The notes: generated from the sequence alone by a model not told the origin. Counted from the first letter of the stretch, positions 1 to 10,942 are shown. The stretch is DNA of 64,000 nucleotides from Promicromonospora iranensis (GCF_028994775.1 NZ_JAJQMN010000004.1:124001-188000), one strand, 5' to 3'. A program made the numbers and translations.

Positions 1-1003
1 GCGCGGCGAAGATGCCGAAGACAGCGAGGGCGGTCCCGACGTGCGAGAGCACCAGGCCGATGCCGCCGCCCAACGCCTTGCCGAAGCCCACACCCTTGAG
101 CAGCAGGAAGGGCACGGGGAGCAGGAGGAGCGTGAACACCACCTGCACCAGCCAGCCGACCATGGGCACCACGGTGCCGGCGAAGCCGAGCGCCCCGGTG
201 ATCACCGCGTACCCCACGAGCCCGGCGAAGCCACGGAGCACGAAGAAGTCGCGGAAGCGCACCTTGCGGGTCCGCGTGGCCGCGATCGCGCCGGCGTACA
301 GGAGGGCCTGCAGCAGGAAGCACACCGCCGTGCCGGCGGCGGCCAGACCGCGGGCCTCGAGCGTCTGCCCGGCGGCCTGGGCGGCGTCGACCGCCGCCGG
401 GTCGGCCGCGTTCACGATGCCGTCCACGATGGACGGGGTGAACAGGAGGACGACGGCGAGCTGGGCCAGGCCGAGCAGCAGGCTCATCAGCACCCAGACG
501 CCCCAGCTGGCGCCGAACGCGCTCCAGCCCCAGCGCCATGCGCTGCCGATCGTCGGGGGCTCGTCCGTGCCTGAGCGGTGTTCCGCCCCGGAGACCGGCG
601 AGTACTGCGGGAGGCCCTGGGCCGGCGGCTCCTGGAATCGCTGAGGAGTGCCGGGCGGGGCCTGCTGCGGCTGCGGGGCCTGCGAGTGGCCCGGGAGCTG
701 GCCCCACACGCCCGGCTGCCCGTCACGCTGTTCCGGCCGCTGCTGGGGCTGGTAGTCCGGCCGGCCGTACGGGTTGGCGGGGCGCCCGTAGGGGTCGCGC
801 GGGCCGTACGGGTCGAACGGCTGGGGCTGCGTGGGCCGGGCCCGGCCCGGCTGCGGGTCCTGCGGCTGCGGGTCCTGACCGTAGGGATCCCTGGCGGCCT
901 GGGCCTGTTGTGCGTGCGGGTTCGCGCCCTGCCCACGCCGGGACTCGGGGTTCTGCCCACGGTAGGGATCCTGTGGGTTCCAGCCGCCGTAGGTGTTGCT
1001 CAT
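1..1003 (-). CDS. Pro/Gln-rich integral membrane protein, 3' end outside window
   Basis: The frame is open from an ATG at 1003 to the window edge, giving 334 codons without a stop. A GAGGGG ribosome site lies about 8 nt upstream. The first 150 residues are a disordered cytoplasmic tail rich in Pro, Gln, Gly and Tyr, with repeated DPYG/NPYG words. From about residue 155 (GSAWRWGWSAFGASWGVWVL) the protein turns hydrophobic, with at least four membrane segments. Such tails followed by a multi-helix domain are common in actinobacterial envelope proteins of unknown role. It follows hemW on the same strand after 130 bp; a small AACCA/TGGTT hairpin at 1093-1105 followed by T-rich sequence could end hemW transcription. 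No function is assigned. Confidence 0.75.
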   Translation of the reverse strand, partial: MSNTYGGWNPQDPYRGQNPESRRGQGANPHAQQAQAARDPYGQDPQPQDPQPGRARPTQPQPFDPYGPRDPYGRPANPYGRPDYQPQQRPEQRDGQPGVWGQLPGHSQAPQPQQAPPGTPQRFQEPPAQGLPQYSPVSGAEHRSGTDEPPTIGSAWRWGWSAFGASWGVWVLMSLLLGLAQLAVVLLFTPSIVDGIVNAADPAAVDAAQAAGQTLEARGLAAAGTAVCFLLQALLYAGAIAATRTRKVRFRDFFVLRGFAGLVGYAVITGALGFAGTVVPMVGWLVQVVFTLLLLPVPFLLLKGVGFGKALGGGIGLVLSHVGTALAVFGIFAA

Positions 1004-1133
1004 GCGCGTACCCCTCGTCAGGCGTGCCTGTGCCGCCTTGTCACGGTGTGAATCGGCACAAGGTATCCGCGATTTCGCCCACCACGCAAACAAACCAAGG
1101 TGGTTCTCCGGTGCGTCCTGCCGGCCGCCCGAC

Positions 1134-2456
1134 TCAGGACGTGAGCTCGCGCACCACGGTGTCGGCCAGCAGGCGTCCGCGGCGGGTCAGCACCGCCCGC
1201 GGCGGCACTCCCCCGGCGCCGACGGCCGCCCGACCGTCGAGCAGTTCGCGCGCCACGAGCCCTGCCACCGCGGTGCGACCCGTGGCCGACAGCACTCCCA
1301 GGTCGAGGCCTTCCCGCAGCCGCACCCCGAGCATGACGCGCTCCAGGTGGGCCTCCTGGTGCGTGAGCAGCTCGCGCCCCGCGCCGGGGCTCTGCCCCGC
1401 CTCGAGCCGCGTGGCGTAGGCGCGGGGATGCTTCACGTTCCACCAGCGCACCCCGGCCGGGGTCTCGACAGTCGGATCCTGAGCCTGTCGAAGGGCGACC
1501 GCCGATGTGGGCGCCGACACGTAGCTGTGGGCACCCGGACCGATGCCCCACCAGTCGTCACCACGCCAGTACCCGATGTTGTGCCGGCACTCGTGCCCGG
1601 CGCGTGCCCAGTTCGACACCTCGTACCAACGCAGACCCGCCGCCGTGAGCAGGTCGTCGACCAGCTCGTACTTGGCGGCCTGGTCGTCCTCGTCGGGCAA
1701 CCGCACCTCGCCGCGGCGCACCTGGGCTGCCATCTTCGTACCCGGCTCCACCACCAGCGCGTACGCGGAGACATGGTCGACGCCGGTGGCCAGCGCCGTC
1801 TCCACGCTGACGCGCCAGTCGTCCAGCGACTCACCCGGGGTGCCGTAGATGAGGTCGAGGGACACGTCGAGCCCGGCGTCGCGCGCCCAGCGGACGACGT
1901 CGGGGATGCGCAGCGGGTCGTGGGTGCGCTCCAGCGTCGCGAGCACGTGCGGCACCGCCGACTGCATCCCGAAGGAGACGCGCGTGAACCCGGCGTCGGC
2001 GAGGACCCGCAGCGACTCGGGCGTCACGGAGTCCGGGTTGGCCTCGGTGGTGACCTCGGCGGCCTGTCCCGAGCCCGTCGAGGAACCGGCCAGGCCCCAC
2101 ACGTCGTTGATCCCGCCGAGCACCCGGGCGAGGTCCCCGGCCGGGAGCATCGTGGGGGTGCCGCCGCCGAAGAAGACCGTGGAGACCGCGGCGGGCGAGC
2201 GCCCGGCGTCGGCCAGCACCTTGGCCGCGAGCTCGACCTCCAGCAGCGCCGTGCCGGCGTACTGCGCCTGGTTGGCGCCGCCGCCCAGCTCCGCAGCGGT
2301 GTAGGTGTTGAAGTCGCAGTAGCCGCAGCGCACCGTGCAGAACGGGACGTGCACGTAGACGCCGAAGGGACCGGCCGACGAGGAATCGGCCGGCCGTACC
2401 CAGTCGGGCAGCCCGCCGTCGTCGGGCACGGGGATACCGGAGGGAAGAGCGGGCAC
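1134..2456 (-). CDS. hemW: HemW-type radical SAM protein (haem chaperone, coproporphyrinogen oxidase-like)
   Basis: Radical SAM protein of the HemN/HemW family, 440 aa. The 4Fe-4S motif is visible near the N-terminus as HVPFCTVRCGYCDF, with cysteines at about residues 40, 44 and 47. The FFGGGTPTML and TTEANPDSV motifs of the SAM site follow. HemW lacks the extra N-terminal residues of true HemN and is regarded as a haem insertase rather than an oxidase. The GTG start directly abuts the lepA stop codon (TAG then GTG), so the two are translationally coupled; lepA-hemW order is standard in actinobacteria. It is longer than usual (roughly 380-400 aa), partly because of two short in-frame repeat-derived insertions near residues 124-131 and 321-332. 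Confidence 0.92.
   Translation of the reverse strand: MPALPSGIPVPDDGGLPDWVRPADSSSAGPFGVYVHVPFCTVRCGYCDFNTYTAAELGGGANQAQYAGTALLEVELAAKVLADAGRSPAAVSTVFFGGGTPTMLPAGDLARVLGGINDVWGLAGSSTGSGQAAEVTTEANPDSVTPESLRVLADAGFTRVSFGMQSAVPHVLATLERTHDPLRIPDVVRWARDAGLDVSLDLIYGTPGESLDDWRVSVETALATGVDHVSAYALVVEPGTKMAAQVRRGEVRLPDEDDQAAKYELVDDLLTAAGLRWYEVSNWARAGHECRHNIGYWRGDDWWGIGPGAHSYVSAPTSAVALRQAQDPTVETPAGVRWWNVKHPRAYATRLEAGQSPGAGRELLTHQEAHLERVMLGVRLREGLDLGVLSATGRTAVAGLVARELLDGRAAVGAGGVPPRAVLTRRGRLLADTVVRELTS
1461..1495. repeat. REP-like palindromic insertion inside hemW
   Basis: TCGACAG (1465-1471) and CTGTCGA (1485-1491) form an inverted repeat around GATCCTGAGC. The core CCTGAGCCTGTCGAAGG is a short interspersed repeat I recognise from many high-GC genomes. 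In hemW it reads in frame as LRQAQDP, a word not expected in the family. Confidence 0.6.
2063..2087. repeat. Second, diverged REP-like copy inside hemW
   Basis: CCCGAGCCCGTCGAGG (2068-2083) matches the 1478-1495 core with only a few transitions and lies in the same orientation. It encodes SSTGSGQ, placed where other HemW proteins have a very short loop before the TTEANP motif. Confidence 0.45.
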
Positions 2457-4337
<1,881 letters not shown>

Positions 4338-4462
4338 AGCGTTCTCGCTCCGTCGTCAGGGTGGGTGATAGGACCAGCCCCCATTCTCCCACGTCCCGTG
4401 CGAGCGGGGCGCGGTCGTGCCTACGGTCGTGGAACAGGGATCCCGATCGGAGGAGGACAACC

Positions 4463-5020
4463 ATGCCGCACCTGACCAGCAAGCAAGTGCTGGCCGTCGT
4501 GACCAACTACGGCGTCGAGCAGGACGAGCTCCTCGTGCCCATGCGCCACCTGCGCGACCGCGGCGCGGTGGTCACCTTGGCCGCGGTGTCCAGGGACGAC
4601 GTACGCACCCTGGTGGGCGACGAGAAGCCGGGCGAGGCCGTGGCACCCGACACCACCATCGACGAGGTGGACCCGGCAGGCTTCGACCTGCTGCTCGTGC
4701 CCGGCGGCACGATCAACGCCGACACGCTGCGCCTGCAGGACAAGGCGGTCTCGGTGGTCGAGGCGTTCGCGTCCTCCGGCCGCCCGGTGGCCGCGATCTG
4801 CCACGGCCCGTGGGCCCTCGTGGAGGCGGGCAAGGTCACGGGCGCGAGGCTGACCAGCTATCCCTCCCTGGCCACCGACATCCGCAACGCGGGCGGCACG
4901 TGGGTGGACGAGCCGGTGGTCCGGGACACCGGCGCGGGCTTCCCGCTGATCACGTCACGCAACCCCAAGGACCTCCCGGACTTCCTCGGCGAGATCGACG
5001 CCGTCCTGGACGCCGTCTGA
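4463..5020 (+). CDS. DJ-1/PfpI family protein (type 1 glutamine amidotransferase fold)
   Basis: 185 aa. The nucleophile elbow AAICHGPW places the candidate catalytic Cys at residue 113 with His 114; an acidic residue near 20 (GVEQDE) is in the usual partner position. The family includes PfpI/YhbO-type stress proteins described as deglycases, chaperones or peptidases, and the sequence alone does not choose among these. The ATG at 4463 is preceded by a strong GGAGGA site 6-7 nt away. The open frame extends further upstream but without family similarity. It is divergent from lepA and ends at a perfect hairpin. Confidence 0.85.
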   Translation: MPHLTSKQVLAVVTNYGVEQDELLVPMRHLRDRGAVVTLAAVSRDDVRTLVGDEKPGEAVAPDTTIDEVDPAGFDLLLVPGGTINADTLRLQDKAVSVVEAFASSGRPVAAICHGPWALVEAGKVTGARLTSYPSLATDIRNAGGTWVDEPVVRDTGAGFPLITSRNPKDLPDFLGEIDAVLDAV

Positions 5021-5024
5021 GACA

Positions 5025-5060
5025 GGATCCTCGCCCGGCCGGCCGGCCGGGCGAGGATCC
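5025..5060. terminator. Bidirectional hairpin terminator
   Basis: A perfect 16-bp stem (5025-5040 with 5045-5060, starting GGATCCTCGCCC) and a 4-nt GGCC loop lie between the convergent PfpI and CNNM genes. There is no U-tract, as is common for actinobacterial terminators. Confidence 0.75.
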
Positions 5061-5077
5061 CGCACGGGCGGGGTCGG

Positions 5078-6109
5078 TCAGCCGACCCGGCCCGCCGTGG
5101 TGCGCGGCAGGAGCTTGCGCAGCACGTCGGCGAGCGTGACCACGCCGTAGTCGGCGGCCCCGCCGTCCGGCCGGGCCACGATCGCGAGCAGGTTGCCCGT
5201 CTCCCGCATGCTCGTCAGGGCGCTGTGCAGCGGCACGTCCGGGGCCAGCTCGAAGACCGGCCGGGTGACACCCGCGACGGACGCCTGGTCGGCCAGCAGG
5301 AGCGTGTCACGCACGTGCACCACGCCGTCCGGCAGACGGTCGTCCGCCCCCACGAGGATCCGGAGGTGGCCGGACGCCCGGGACGCCTCCTGCACCTCGG
5401 CGGCCGTCGCGCCGTGGCTGACGGCGGCAGGCACCGTGCGCTCCCCCAGCAGGTCCCCCACCGTGAGCCGGCGGAGGTCCAGCGCGCCGGAGAGCTGGTC
5501 GGAGTAGGCGACGTCGAGCGCACCGACGCTGGCGGAGTGCTCGACCAGGTGCCTCAGGTCGTCCGGCCCCTGCCCGGACGCCACCTGGTCCACCGGCTCG
5601 ACGCCGACGCGCCGCAGGCACCAGTTCGCCGCGCCGTTCAGCGCCATGAGCAGCGGCCGGGTCACCGCCATGAACGCGCGCATCGGGAGCGCCAGCATGG
5701 TCGCGCTGGTCTCGGGGTGGGCGATGGCCCACGACTTGGGCGCCATCTCACCCACGACCAGGTGCAGGAACGTCACGATGATGAGCGCCAGCACGAAACC
5801 CGCGACGTCGGCGGCCCAGTACGGCGCCCCCCACGTCTCGAAGAGCGGCGTCAGCCAGTGGTGCACCGCCGGCTTGGTGATCGCACCGAGGGCCAGGGTG
5901 CAGATGGTGATGCCGAGCTGTGCGCCCGCCAGCAGCACCGTCAGCTCGCTCGCGCTGCGCAGGGCCGCGCGTGCGGAGCGGCTGGTGGCTGCCGCGTCCT
6001 CGAGCCGGTGTCGCTTGGCGGCGAGCAGCGCGAACTCCACCGCCACGAAGAACGCGCTCAGCGCGATGATGATGACGGTGGCCGCGACCACTACCCCGGG
6101 GTTGCTCAT
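5078..6109 (-). CDS. CNNM/HlyC-CorC family membrane protein with CBS domains
   Basis: 343 aa. An N-terminal DUF21 (CNNM) transmembrane domain covers roughly residues 1-190 (ATVIIIALSAFFVAVEFALL at the start), followed by a CBS pair to about residue 330. The C-terminal CorC/HlyC domain found in the upstream partner is absent or very short. CNNM proteins are linked to Mg2+/Co2+ export. The gene overlaps its upstream paralogue by 4 bp (ATGA), so the two are one transcription unit and may form a heteromer, an arrangement frequent in actinobacteria. Confidence 0.85.
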   Translation of the reverse strand: MSNPGVVVAATVIIIALSAFFVAVEFALLAAKRHRLEDAAATSRSARAALRSASELTVLLAGAQLGITICTLALGAITKPAVHHWLTPLFETWGAPYWAADVAGFVLALIIVTFLHLVVGEMAPKSWAIAHPETSATMLALPMRAFMAVTRPLLMALNGAANWCLRRVGVEPVDQVASGQGPDDLRHLVEHSASVGALDVAYSDQLSGALDLRRLTVGDLLGERTVPAAVSHGATAAEVQEASRASGHLRILVGADDRLPDGVVHVRDTLLLADQASVAGVTRPVFELAPDVPLHSALTSMRETGNLLAIVARPDGGAADYGVVTLADVLRKLLPRTTAGRVG

Positions 6110-7494
6110 CGGGCCTCCTCGCGCTCGTTCTCGGTATGCGCCGGTGCGTCGACGACGGTGACCCGGACGCGGGACGGCACGTGCCGCTCCACCTCGAGCA
6201 CCTCGATCCGCAGCACCTCGTCCGGGTGCGGCTGCGTCGCGACCAGGTCGGCCGGGTCGGCGGGCAGGGGCACGTCGACCACGTCACCCGCCGCGGGCAG
6301 CGAGCCGTGGACGGCGATCGCCAGTCCTGCGATCGTCTCGTGGTCGCCCTCGGGCAGGTCACGCTCGACGGACCGCTCGACCTCGTCGAGGTGGACGTCA
6401 CCGGCCATGACCCAGACGCCGTCCGACGCGGCGGTCACGGGGTCGATCTCGTCGTCGTGCTCGTCGGTGATCTCGCCGACGAGCTCTTCCGCGAGGTCCT
6501 CGACGGTGAGCACACCGGCGAACCCGCCGTACTCGTCGACGACGCAGGCCATCTGGTTCCGCGTGGCCGACAGCTCCCGCAGGGCGTCCGGGAGCGCCAT
6601 CGACGTGGGCAGCACGAGCGCCGGACGCAGCAGGTCCGCGACGGTGGTCGCCGCGGGACCCGCGGACAGCAGGTCAGCCAGGTGCACGACGCCGACCACC
6701 TCGCCGTCGTCGTCGAGCACCGGGTACCGGGAGTGCCCGCGAGCCATCAGCTCGCGCACCTGTGCGAGCGTGTCCTTCGCGCTCACCACGCCGACCCGCG
6801 CCCGCGGGATCATCGCGTGCTCCACGTCCTGTCGCGGGAAGTCGAGGATCCGGTCGAGCAGAACCGACAGGTCGTCCGGGAGATCACCGCTGGCGCGCGA
6901 GTCCGCGACGATGTGCTCGAGGTCCCGGACCGTCGCCGAGTGCTCGACGTCGTGCACGGGCTCGATGCGCAGCATCCGCAGGAGCGCGTTGGACGCGGCG
7001 TCGAACACCTTGATCAACCAGCCGAAGACCGCGAGGTAGATGGTCGTGGAGCGGGCCAGCCACAGCGCCACGGGCTCAGGCCGCGTGATCGCCAGGTTCT
7101 TCGGCACGAGCTCGCCGAACAGCATCTGGACGAGCGTCGAGAACACGAGCGCGAGGACGGTGCCTACCGCGACGCCCACACCGATCGGCACCCCGACCCC
7201 GCCGAGCGCGACGCCCAGCGACTCACCGACCAAGGGCTCCGCGACGTAGCCGACGAGCAGACCGGTGACCGTGATGCCGAGCTGCGCCCCGGAGAGCATG
7301 AAGCTCGTGCGCCGGGTCACGCCGAGCGCGCGCCGCGCGCCTGCGCTGCCGGCCTCCGCGCGGGCCGCGAGGCGGGCGCGGTCGACCGCCATGTACGCGA
7401 ACTCCTGCGCGACGAAATAGCCCGTCACCGCTGTGATCACCAGGATCACCAGCACCCCCAGGAGGAGGGTGAGCAACCAGCTCAATGCCCCCAC
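6106..7494 (-). CDS. CNNM/HlyC-CorC family membrane protein, full-length
   Basis: 462 aa. The DUF21 transmembrane domain spans about residues 1-200, with the typical FVAQEFAYMAVDRARL and SGAQLGITVTGLL stretches. A CBS pair lies at about 210-335 (HSRYPVLDDDGEVVGVVHLAD) and the CorC/HlyC domain at about 345-430. It is predicted to handle divalent cations at the membrane. The start is a GTG at 7494 in a G-rich context. It is the first gene of a two-gene operon with the shorter paralogue. The 234 bp between it and the next gene (7495-7728) show no other feature. Confidence 0.87.
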   Translation of the reverse strand: MGALSWLLTLLLGVLVILVITAVTGYFVAQEFAYMAVDRARLAARAEAGSAGARRALGVTRRTSFMLSGAQLGITVTGLLVGYVAEPLVGESLGVALGGVGVPIGVGVAVGTVLALVFSTLVQMLFGELVPKNLAITRPEPVALWLARSTTIYLAVFGWLIKVFDAASNALLRMLRIEPVHDVEHSATVRDLEHIVADSRASGDLPDDLSVLLDRILDFPRQDVEHAMIPRARVGVVSAKDTLAQVRELMARGHSRYPVLDDDGEVVGVVHLADLLSAGPAATTVADLLRPALVLPTSMALPDALRELSATRNQMACVVDEYGGFAGVLTVEDLAEELVGEITDEHDDEIDPVTAASDGVWVMAGDVHLDEVERSVERDLPEGDHETIAGLAIAVHGSLPAAGDVVDVPLPADPADLVATQPHPDEVLRIEVLEVERHVPSRVRVTVVDAPAHTENEREEAR

Positions 7495-7728
7495 CCCCAG
7501 CCGGTGCGACGACGACGTACCTGAGGGTGGGGTCTATGACTGTCTGCGTCCATGATCCTTCGCTGAAGGTGGTGCGGTTCGGTAGCGGCCCGAGGGTCTC
7601 TGGCCGCATGTCCGGTCAGGACATCGCGTGGAGAACGACGAACGCGGTTCTACAGTTCCACGACGTGAGGCAGTCGTCATCCGGAGCACGGGAACCGGGT
7701 GTGGGTGGCGAGCGGTACCTTTCGGCTC

Positions 7729-8469
7729 ATGACCCTCGACCACCTCTCGTTGCTTGCCCGCTTCCAGGGCGAGTTCCTTGCCGCGGTGCCCGACGCCGAC
7801 CCCGGCTCACGAGTGCCCGCCTGCGGCGACTGGACCGTCCGTGGGCTGGTGGAGCACCTCGCGGAGGTCCATCACTGGGCGGCGGGCAACGTCCGCGGTG
7901 CCAAGGGCGAACCGCTCGGCGACGGGCCGTTCGACCTGGCGCCCCACTATGCGGCGCAGGCCGCGACCCTGCGACAGGCGCTGGCCGAGATCGATCCTGA
8001 CAGCGAGGGCCGGGTGCTGGCCCATCCCCAGCCCATGGGCCCCGGCCCCGTGCGGTTCTGGCACCGCCGGCAGACCCACGAGACGCTCGTACACCTGCAC
8101 GACCTGCTGGCGGCCACCGCCGGAGCCGGATCGGTCGGGCTGGCCGGGGCCGCGCCCGACGTGTGGGCGGACACGGTCGACGAGGTCGTGACGGTGCTCC
8201 AGCCGCGGCAGGTGGGGCTGGGCCGCATGGCACCGCTGCGCCATCCGGTCGCGCTCGTGGCGACCGACGTCTCCGGCACGCCCGTATGGGTGCTCGGCGC
8301 CCCGGGGCAGCGCGCGGACGAGGTGGCGCCCGACGTCGTCGTCTCCGGGCCGGCCGAGGCGCTCGCGCTGACGCTGTGGCGTCGGCTCACGCCCGCCGAG
8401 GCAGAGCTGACCGTCGAGGGCGACCGCGCCGATCTCGAGGCGGCGCTGGCAGAGCCGATCGTGCCGTAA
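7729..8469 (+). CDS. Maleylpyruvate isomerase/DinB-like protein (mycothiol-dependent type)
   Basis: 246 aa. The N-terminal helical bundle carries ACGDWTVRGLVEHLAEVHHWA (residues about 24-44), typical of the MDMPI_N domain whose His binds metal, and WHRRQTHETLVHLHD supplies the second conserved stretch. These proteins use mycothiol as cofactor, which fits an actinobacterium; the substrate cannot be read. ATG 7729 is chosen over upstream in-frame codons because a TACCTT -10 (7716-7721) ends 7 nt before it with no Shine-Dalgarno, suggesting a leaderless mRNA. It converges on the APH-like gene. Confidence 0.8.
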   Translation: MTLDHLSLLARFQGEFLAAVPDADPGSRVPACGDWTVRGLVEHLAEVHHWAAGNVRGAKGEPLGDGPFDLAPHYAAQAATLRQALAEIDPDSEGRVLAHPQPMGPGPVRFWHRRQTHETLVHLHDLLAATAGAGSVGLAGAAPDVWADTVDEVVTVLQPRQVGLGRMAPLRHPVALVATDVSGTPVWVLGAPGQRADEVAPDVVVSGPAEALALTLWRRLTPAEAELTVEGDRADLEAALAEPIVP

Positions 8470-8472
8470 CGG

Positions 8473-9360
8473 TCAGTCCGCCAGCACCGCGGCCACCCGT
8501 TCCTGGCACGCGAGCGCGAACTCGGGCCAGCGGTCCCAGTAGTACGGCAGTGCGATCACCGCCTGGACGAGCATCCGGCCGCGTCCGCGCGCCCAGGCGT
8601 CGTCGGGATCGGTGAGCCCGTCGGTCGCCGCGGCGCGGAAGACGTCACGCTGCTCGCCCCGGAACTGGGTCCAGGCCGCGATGAGGTCGGCGGCCGGGTC
8701 GCCCACGCCGACGGCACCCCAGTCGATGACGGCGGTGAGCCTGCCGCCATCGGCCAGCAGGTTGCCGGGCGCCAGGTCGCCGTGGATCCAGGCGGCCTCG
8801 GCTGCTGGACGGGCATCGAGCGCCAGCTCCCAGACCTTCGTCGCGGCGGGGCCGTCCATCCGGTTCCCTGCCTCCGTGATCGCGGTGCGGACGGCGCCAT
8901 CGAGTCGGACGAGCGGGACGCCGCGGGAGGTGCCGCTGACGACGGGCCCGCCCTCCGTGCTCACCGACCGGAGCGCCACGACGAACTCGCCCAGCTGCCG
9001 GGCGGCGCCCGTCCCCAGCTCGCCGACGGCGGGCGAGGCGCCCGCGAGCCACGGCGTCACCGACCAGCGGAACGGGAAACCCTGGCCGGGCTCCCCCACG
9101 GCCTCGGGCGTCGGGAGCCTGATCGGTAGCTGCGGCGCGAGCCGCGGCAGCCAGCGCGCGTCGCTGACCGCCTGTTCCTGCGCCCAGCTGATCTTCGGCA
9201 TTCGGACCAGCCGGTCGTCCCCGAGGCGGAACAGGTGGTGGTCGGTGCCGCCCGCAGGCCCCGGCGTCACCGGCAGGTCGGCCCAGTGCGGGAACTGGTC
9301 CGCGACCAGGCGCTGAACCAGCTCGGGGGTGGAGACGACCTCGTCGTCATGCAGGCTCAT
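8473..9360 (-). CDS. Aminoglycoside phosphotransferase (APH)-fold kinase
   Basis: 295 aa. The kinase core shows HGDLAPGNLL (catalytic loop) and VIDWGAVGVGDP (metal-binding loop), the signature of the APH/choline-kinase family. The N-terminal lobe has VTPGPAGGTDHHLFRLGDDRLVRM-type glycine-rich sequence. Substrates in this family range from aminoglycosides to small metabolites; nothing here proves drug resistance. ATG 9360 fits a leaderless start (CACGGT, then 6 nt); a GTG at 9366 is the alternative. It converges with the MPI-like gene, with 3 bp between the stop codons. Confidence 0.83.
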   Translation of the reverse strand: MSLHDDEVVSTPELVQRLVADQFPHWADLPVTPGPAGGTDHHLFRLGDDRLVRMPKISWAQEQAVSDARWLPRLAPQLPIRLPTPEAVGEPGQGFPFRWSVTPWLAGASPAVGELGTGAARQLGEFVVALRSVSTEGGPVVSGTSRGVPLVRLDGAVRTAITEAGNRMDGPAATKVWELALDARPAAEAAWIHGDLAPGNLLADGGRLTAVIDWGAVGVGDPAADLIAAWTQFRGEQRDVFRAAATDGLTDPDDAWARGRGRMLVQAVIALPYYWDRWPEFALACQERVAAVLAD

Positions 9361-9441
9361 CCGCACACCGTGACACCGTCACGACCGCCCGGGCGAGCGC
9401 TTTTCGCCCACTGCGCTCGGGGCCCGGTGGGCTCGGGGCGG

Positions 9442-9526
9442 GCGAACGTAGGGCTGGTCGTTCTGTGGGCACTCATGGAGCGACCAGCCCTACGTTCGCG
9501 TTCGAAGAGCGACCAGGCCCACGTTC
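9442..9526. repeat. Palindrome family A, copy 1 (hairpin plus extra half-copy)
   Basis: Arms 9442-9460 and 9481-9499 are perfect 19-bp inverted repeats with core CGAACGTAGGGCTGGTCG and a 20-nt loop. A third, imperfect right-arm copy (GACCAGGCCCACGTTCGG) follows at 9511-9528. The same design recurs at 51744-51831. It lies between the divergent APH-like and hydrolase genes, so a terminator role is unlikely here. Confidence 0.85.
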
Positions 9527-9583
9527 GGCACCGGGTTGTCGGGATCAGCGATGAGTTGCCGGAGGCTGCGTCGTCAGACCCGT

Positions 9584-10372
9584 ATGACTGAATACGCAAC
9601 GACCAGCCGGGGCGACCGCGTCGCCTACGACCTGCGCGGCTCCGGACCGGCGGTCGTCTTCGTGACCGGCGCCGGACCGGACCGGGCCGACGACCCGATC
9701 ACCGCGGAGACCGCCCAGCGGGTCGCCGACGCCGGCCTGACCGCCGTCACGTTCGACCGGCTCGGACGCGGGGAGAGCCCGGCCGAGGGCCGCCTCGACC
9801 TCGACCGCGAGCTTGCCGCCGTCGCGTCGATGATCGAGGTGGCGGGCGGTTCCGCGGTACTGGTCGGGCACTCGTCGGGGTGCTCGGTCAGTCTCCGGGC
9901 CGCCGAGGCGGGTCTGCCCGTCACCGGCCTCGCCCTCTGGGAGGCACCACTGGGCGACCCCGCCCCGACGACGCAGGCGTGGGCGGACGAGATCGAGCGA
10001 CTCCTCGACGCCGACGACCACGAGAACGCGATGCGGCACTACATGAAGGACATGCCGCCCGAGTGGCTCGCCGGGATGGAATCGTCCCCGGCCTGGCCGA
10101 TGATCGCCCGGACCGTCGCCGCATACCGCGCCGACGCGCAGTCGCTGGCGTGGGCCCAGCACGCGCTGGAGGACGGCACGCTCGACGTCACGGTTCCGGT
10201 GCTCGCCATGTACGGCGTGGAGACGTTCCCGGAGATGCCGGTAGCTGCGGCGAGCATCGTGGCGGCGGTGCCGAAGGGCACGGAGAAGGAGATGCCGGGA
10301 GCGATGCACAGCTGGGAGCCGGAGCCGATGGCTGCGGAGCTGGCCGAGTTCGCACGGGGGTGTGCCGGCTAA
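9584..10372 (+). CDS. Alpha/beta hydrolase
   Basis: 262 aa single-domain alpha/beta hydrolase. The nucleophile elbow is GHSSGCS (Ser at about residue 98), an oxyanion-type FVTGAGPDRADD loop lies near residue 25, and the C-terminal MHSWEPEP His is in the catalytic position. The substrate is unknown. Start ATG 9584 begins MTEYATTSRGDRVAYDLRG, the usual N-terminus of this family; an in-frame ATG at 9551 would add 11 residues. A second hydrolase of similar build is at 20646-21524. Confidence 0.83.
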   Translation: MTEYATTSRGDRVAYDLRGSGPAVVFVTGAGPDRADDPITAETAQRVADAGLTAVTFDRLGRGESPAEGRLDLDRELAAVASMIEVAGGSAVLVGHSSGCSVSLRAAEAGLPVTGLALWEAPLGDPAPTTQAWADEIERLLDADDHENAMRHYMKDMPPEWLAGMESSPAWPMIARTVAAYRADAQSLAWAQHALEDGTLDVTVPVLAMYGVETFPEMPVAAASIVAAVPKGTEKEMPGAMHSWEPEPMAAELAEFARGCAG

Positions 10373-10426
10373 TTCCTGCCGTTAGGTCTCCGATGCGCGG
10401 TTAACCCGTTCCGGTACGGTTTCGGC

Positions 10427-10858
10427 GTGACCTTCGCATCAGACAACAGCTATCCCGGCGACTTCGAGGGTGAGGTCCACCCGATCTACAACCCCGAGCT
10501 GGACGGTGAGCCGGATCCGGGCGAGGTCGTCTGGACCTGGGTCCCGTACGAGGAGGACCACAGCCAGGGCAAGGACCGTCCGGTGCTGCTCGTGGGCAAG
10601 GACGGTCCCTGGCTGCTCGGACTGCAGCTCACCAGCCAGGACCACGACCGCGACATGCTCCAGGAAGTACGCGCCGGCCGCATCTGGATGGACGTCGGCA
10701 CCGGCGCGTGGGACGGCTCGGGCCGCGACTCGGAGGTCCGCATCAACCGCGTCATCCGCATCGACCCCGACGACGTGCGCCGTGAGGGCGACATCCTCGC
10801 CGAGGACGTCTTCAACGACGTCGTGAAGTACATGGACCGGGCGCTCGACCTCACCTGA
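10427..10858 (+). CDS. PemK/MazF-like protein, copy 1
   Basis: 143 aa. The central PGEVVWTWVPYEEDHSQGKD and RPVLLVG stretch matches the PemK/MazF fold, whose toxins are ribonucleases. No MazE-like antitoxin is encoded on either side. GTG 10427 has no Shine-Dalgarno but a TACGGT -10 at 10415-10420 ends 6 nt before it, so the mRNA is probably leaderless. The next gene is a tandem paralogue. Toxicity is not established; this solo actinobacterial subgroup may have another role. Confidence 0.75.
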   Translation: MTFASDNSYPGDFEGEVHPIYNPELDGEPDPGEVVWTWVPYEEDHSQGKDRPVLLVGKDGPWLLGLQLTSQDHDRDMLQEVRAGRIWMDVGTGAWDGSGRDSEVRINRVIRIDPDDVRREGDILAEDVFNDVVKYMDRALDLT

Positions 10859-10870
10859 GCGGAGGACGAG

Positions 10871-10902
10871 GCCGACGTCGGGGCACGGTCACCGGCGTCG
10901 GC
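10871..10902. terminator. Possible hairpin between the PemK-like genes
   Basis: GCCGACGTC (10871-10879) pairs with GGCGTCGGC (10894-10902), with one wobble pair and a 14-nt loop. There is no U-tract. It sits just after the stop codon of the first copy. Confidence 0.35.
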
Positions 10903-10942
10903 CGCCCTGCTCGCCGACCAGTGCCGGGCTACCCTGCCCTGC

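Noticed and set aside
8473-9360. Aminoglycoside resistance gene
   Set aside because: Only the general APH kinase fold is visible. The family is broad and nothing in sequence or context supports a drug substrate.
10427-10858. Classical type II toxin-antitoxin operon
   Set aside because: No antitoxin reading frame is found upstream, downstream or overlapping; neighbours are a paralogue and a hydrolase.
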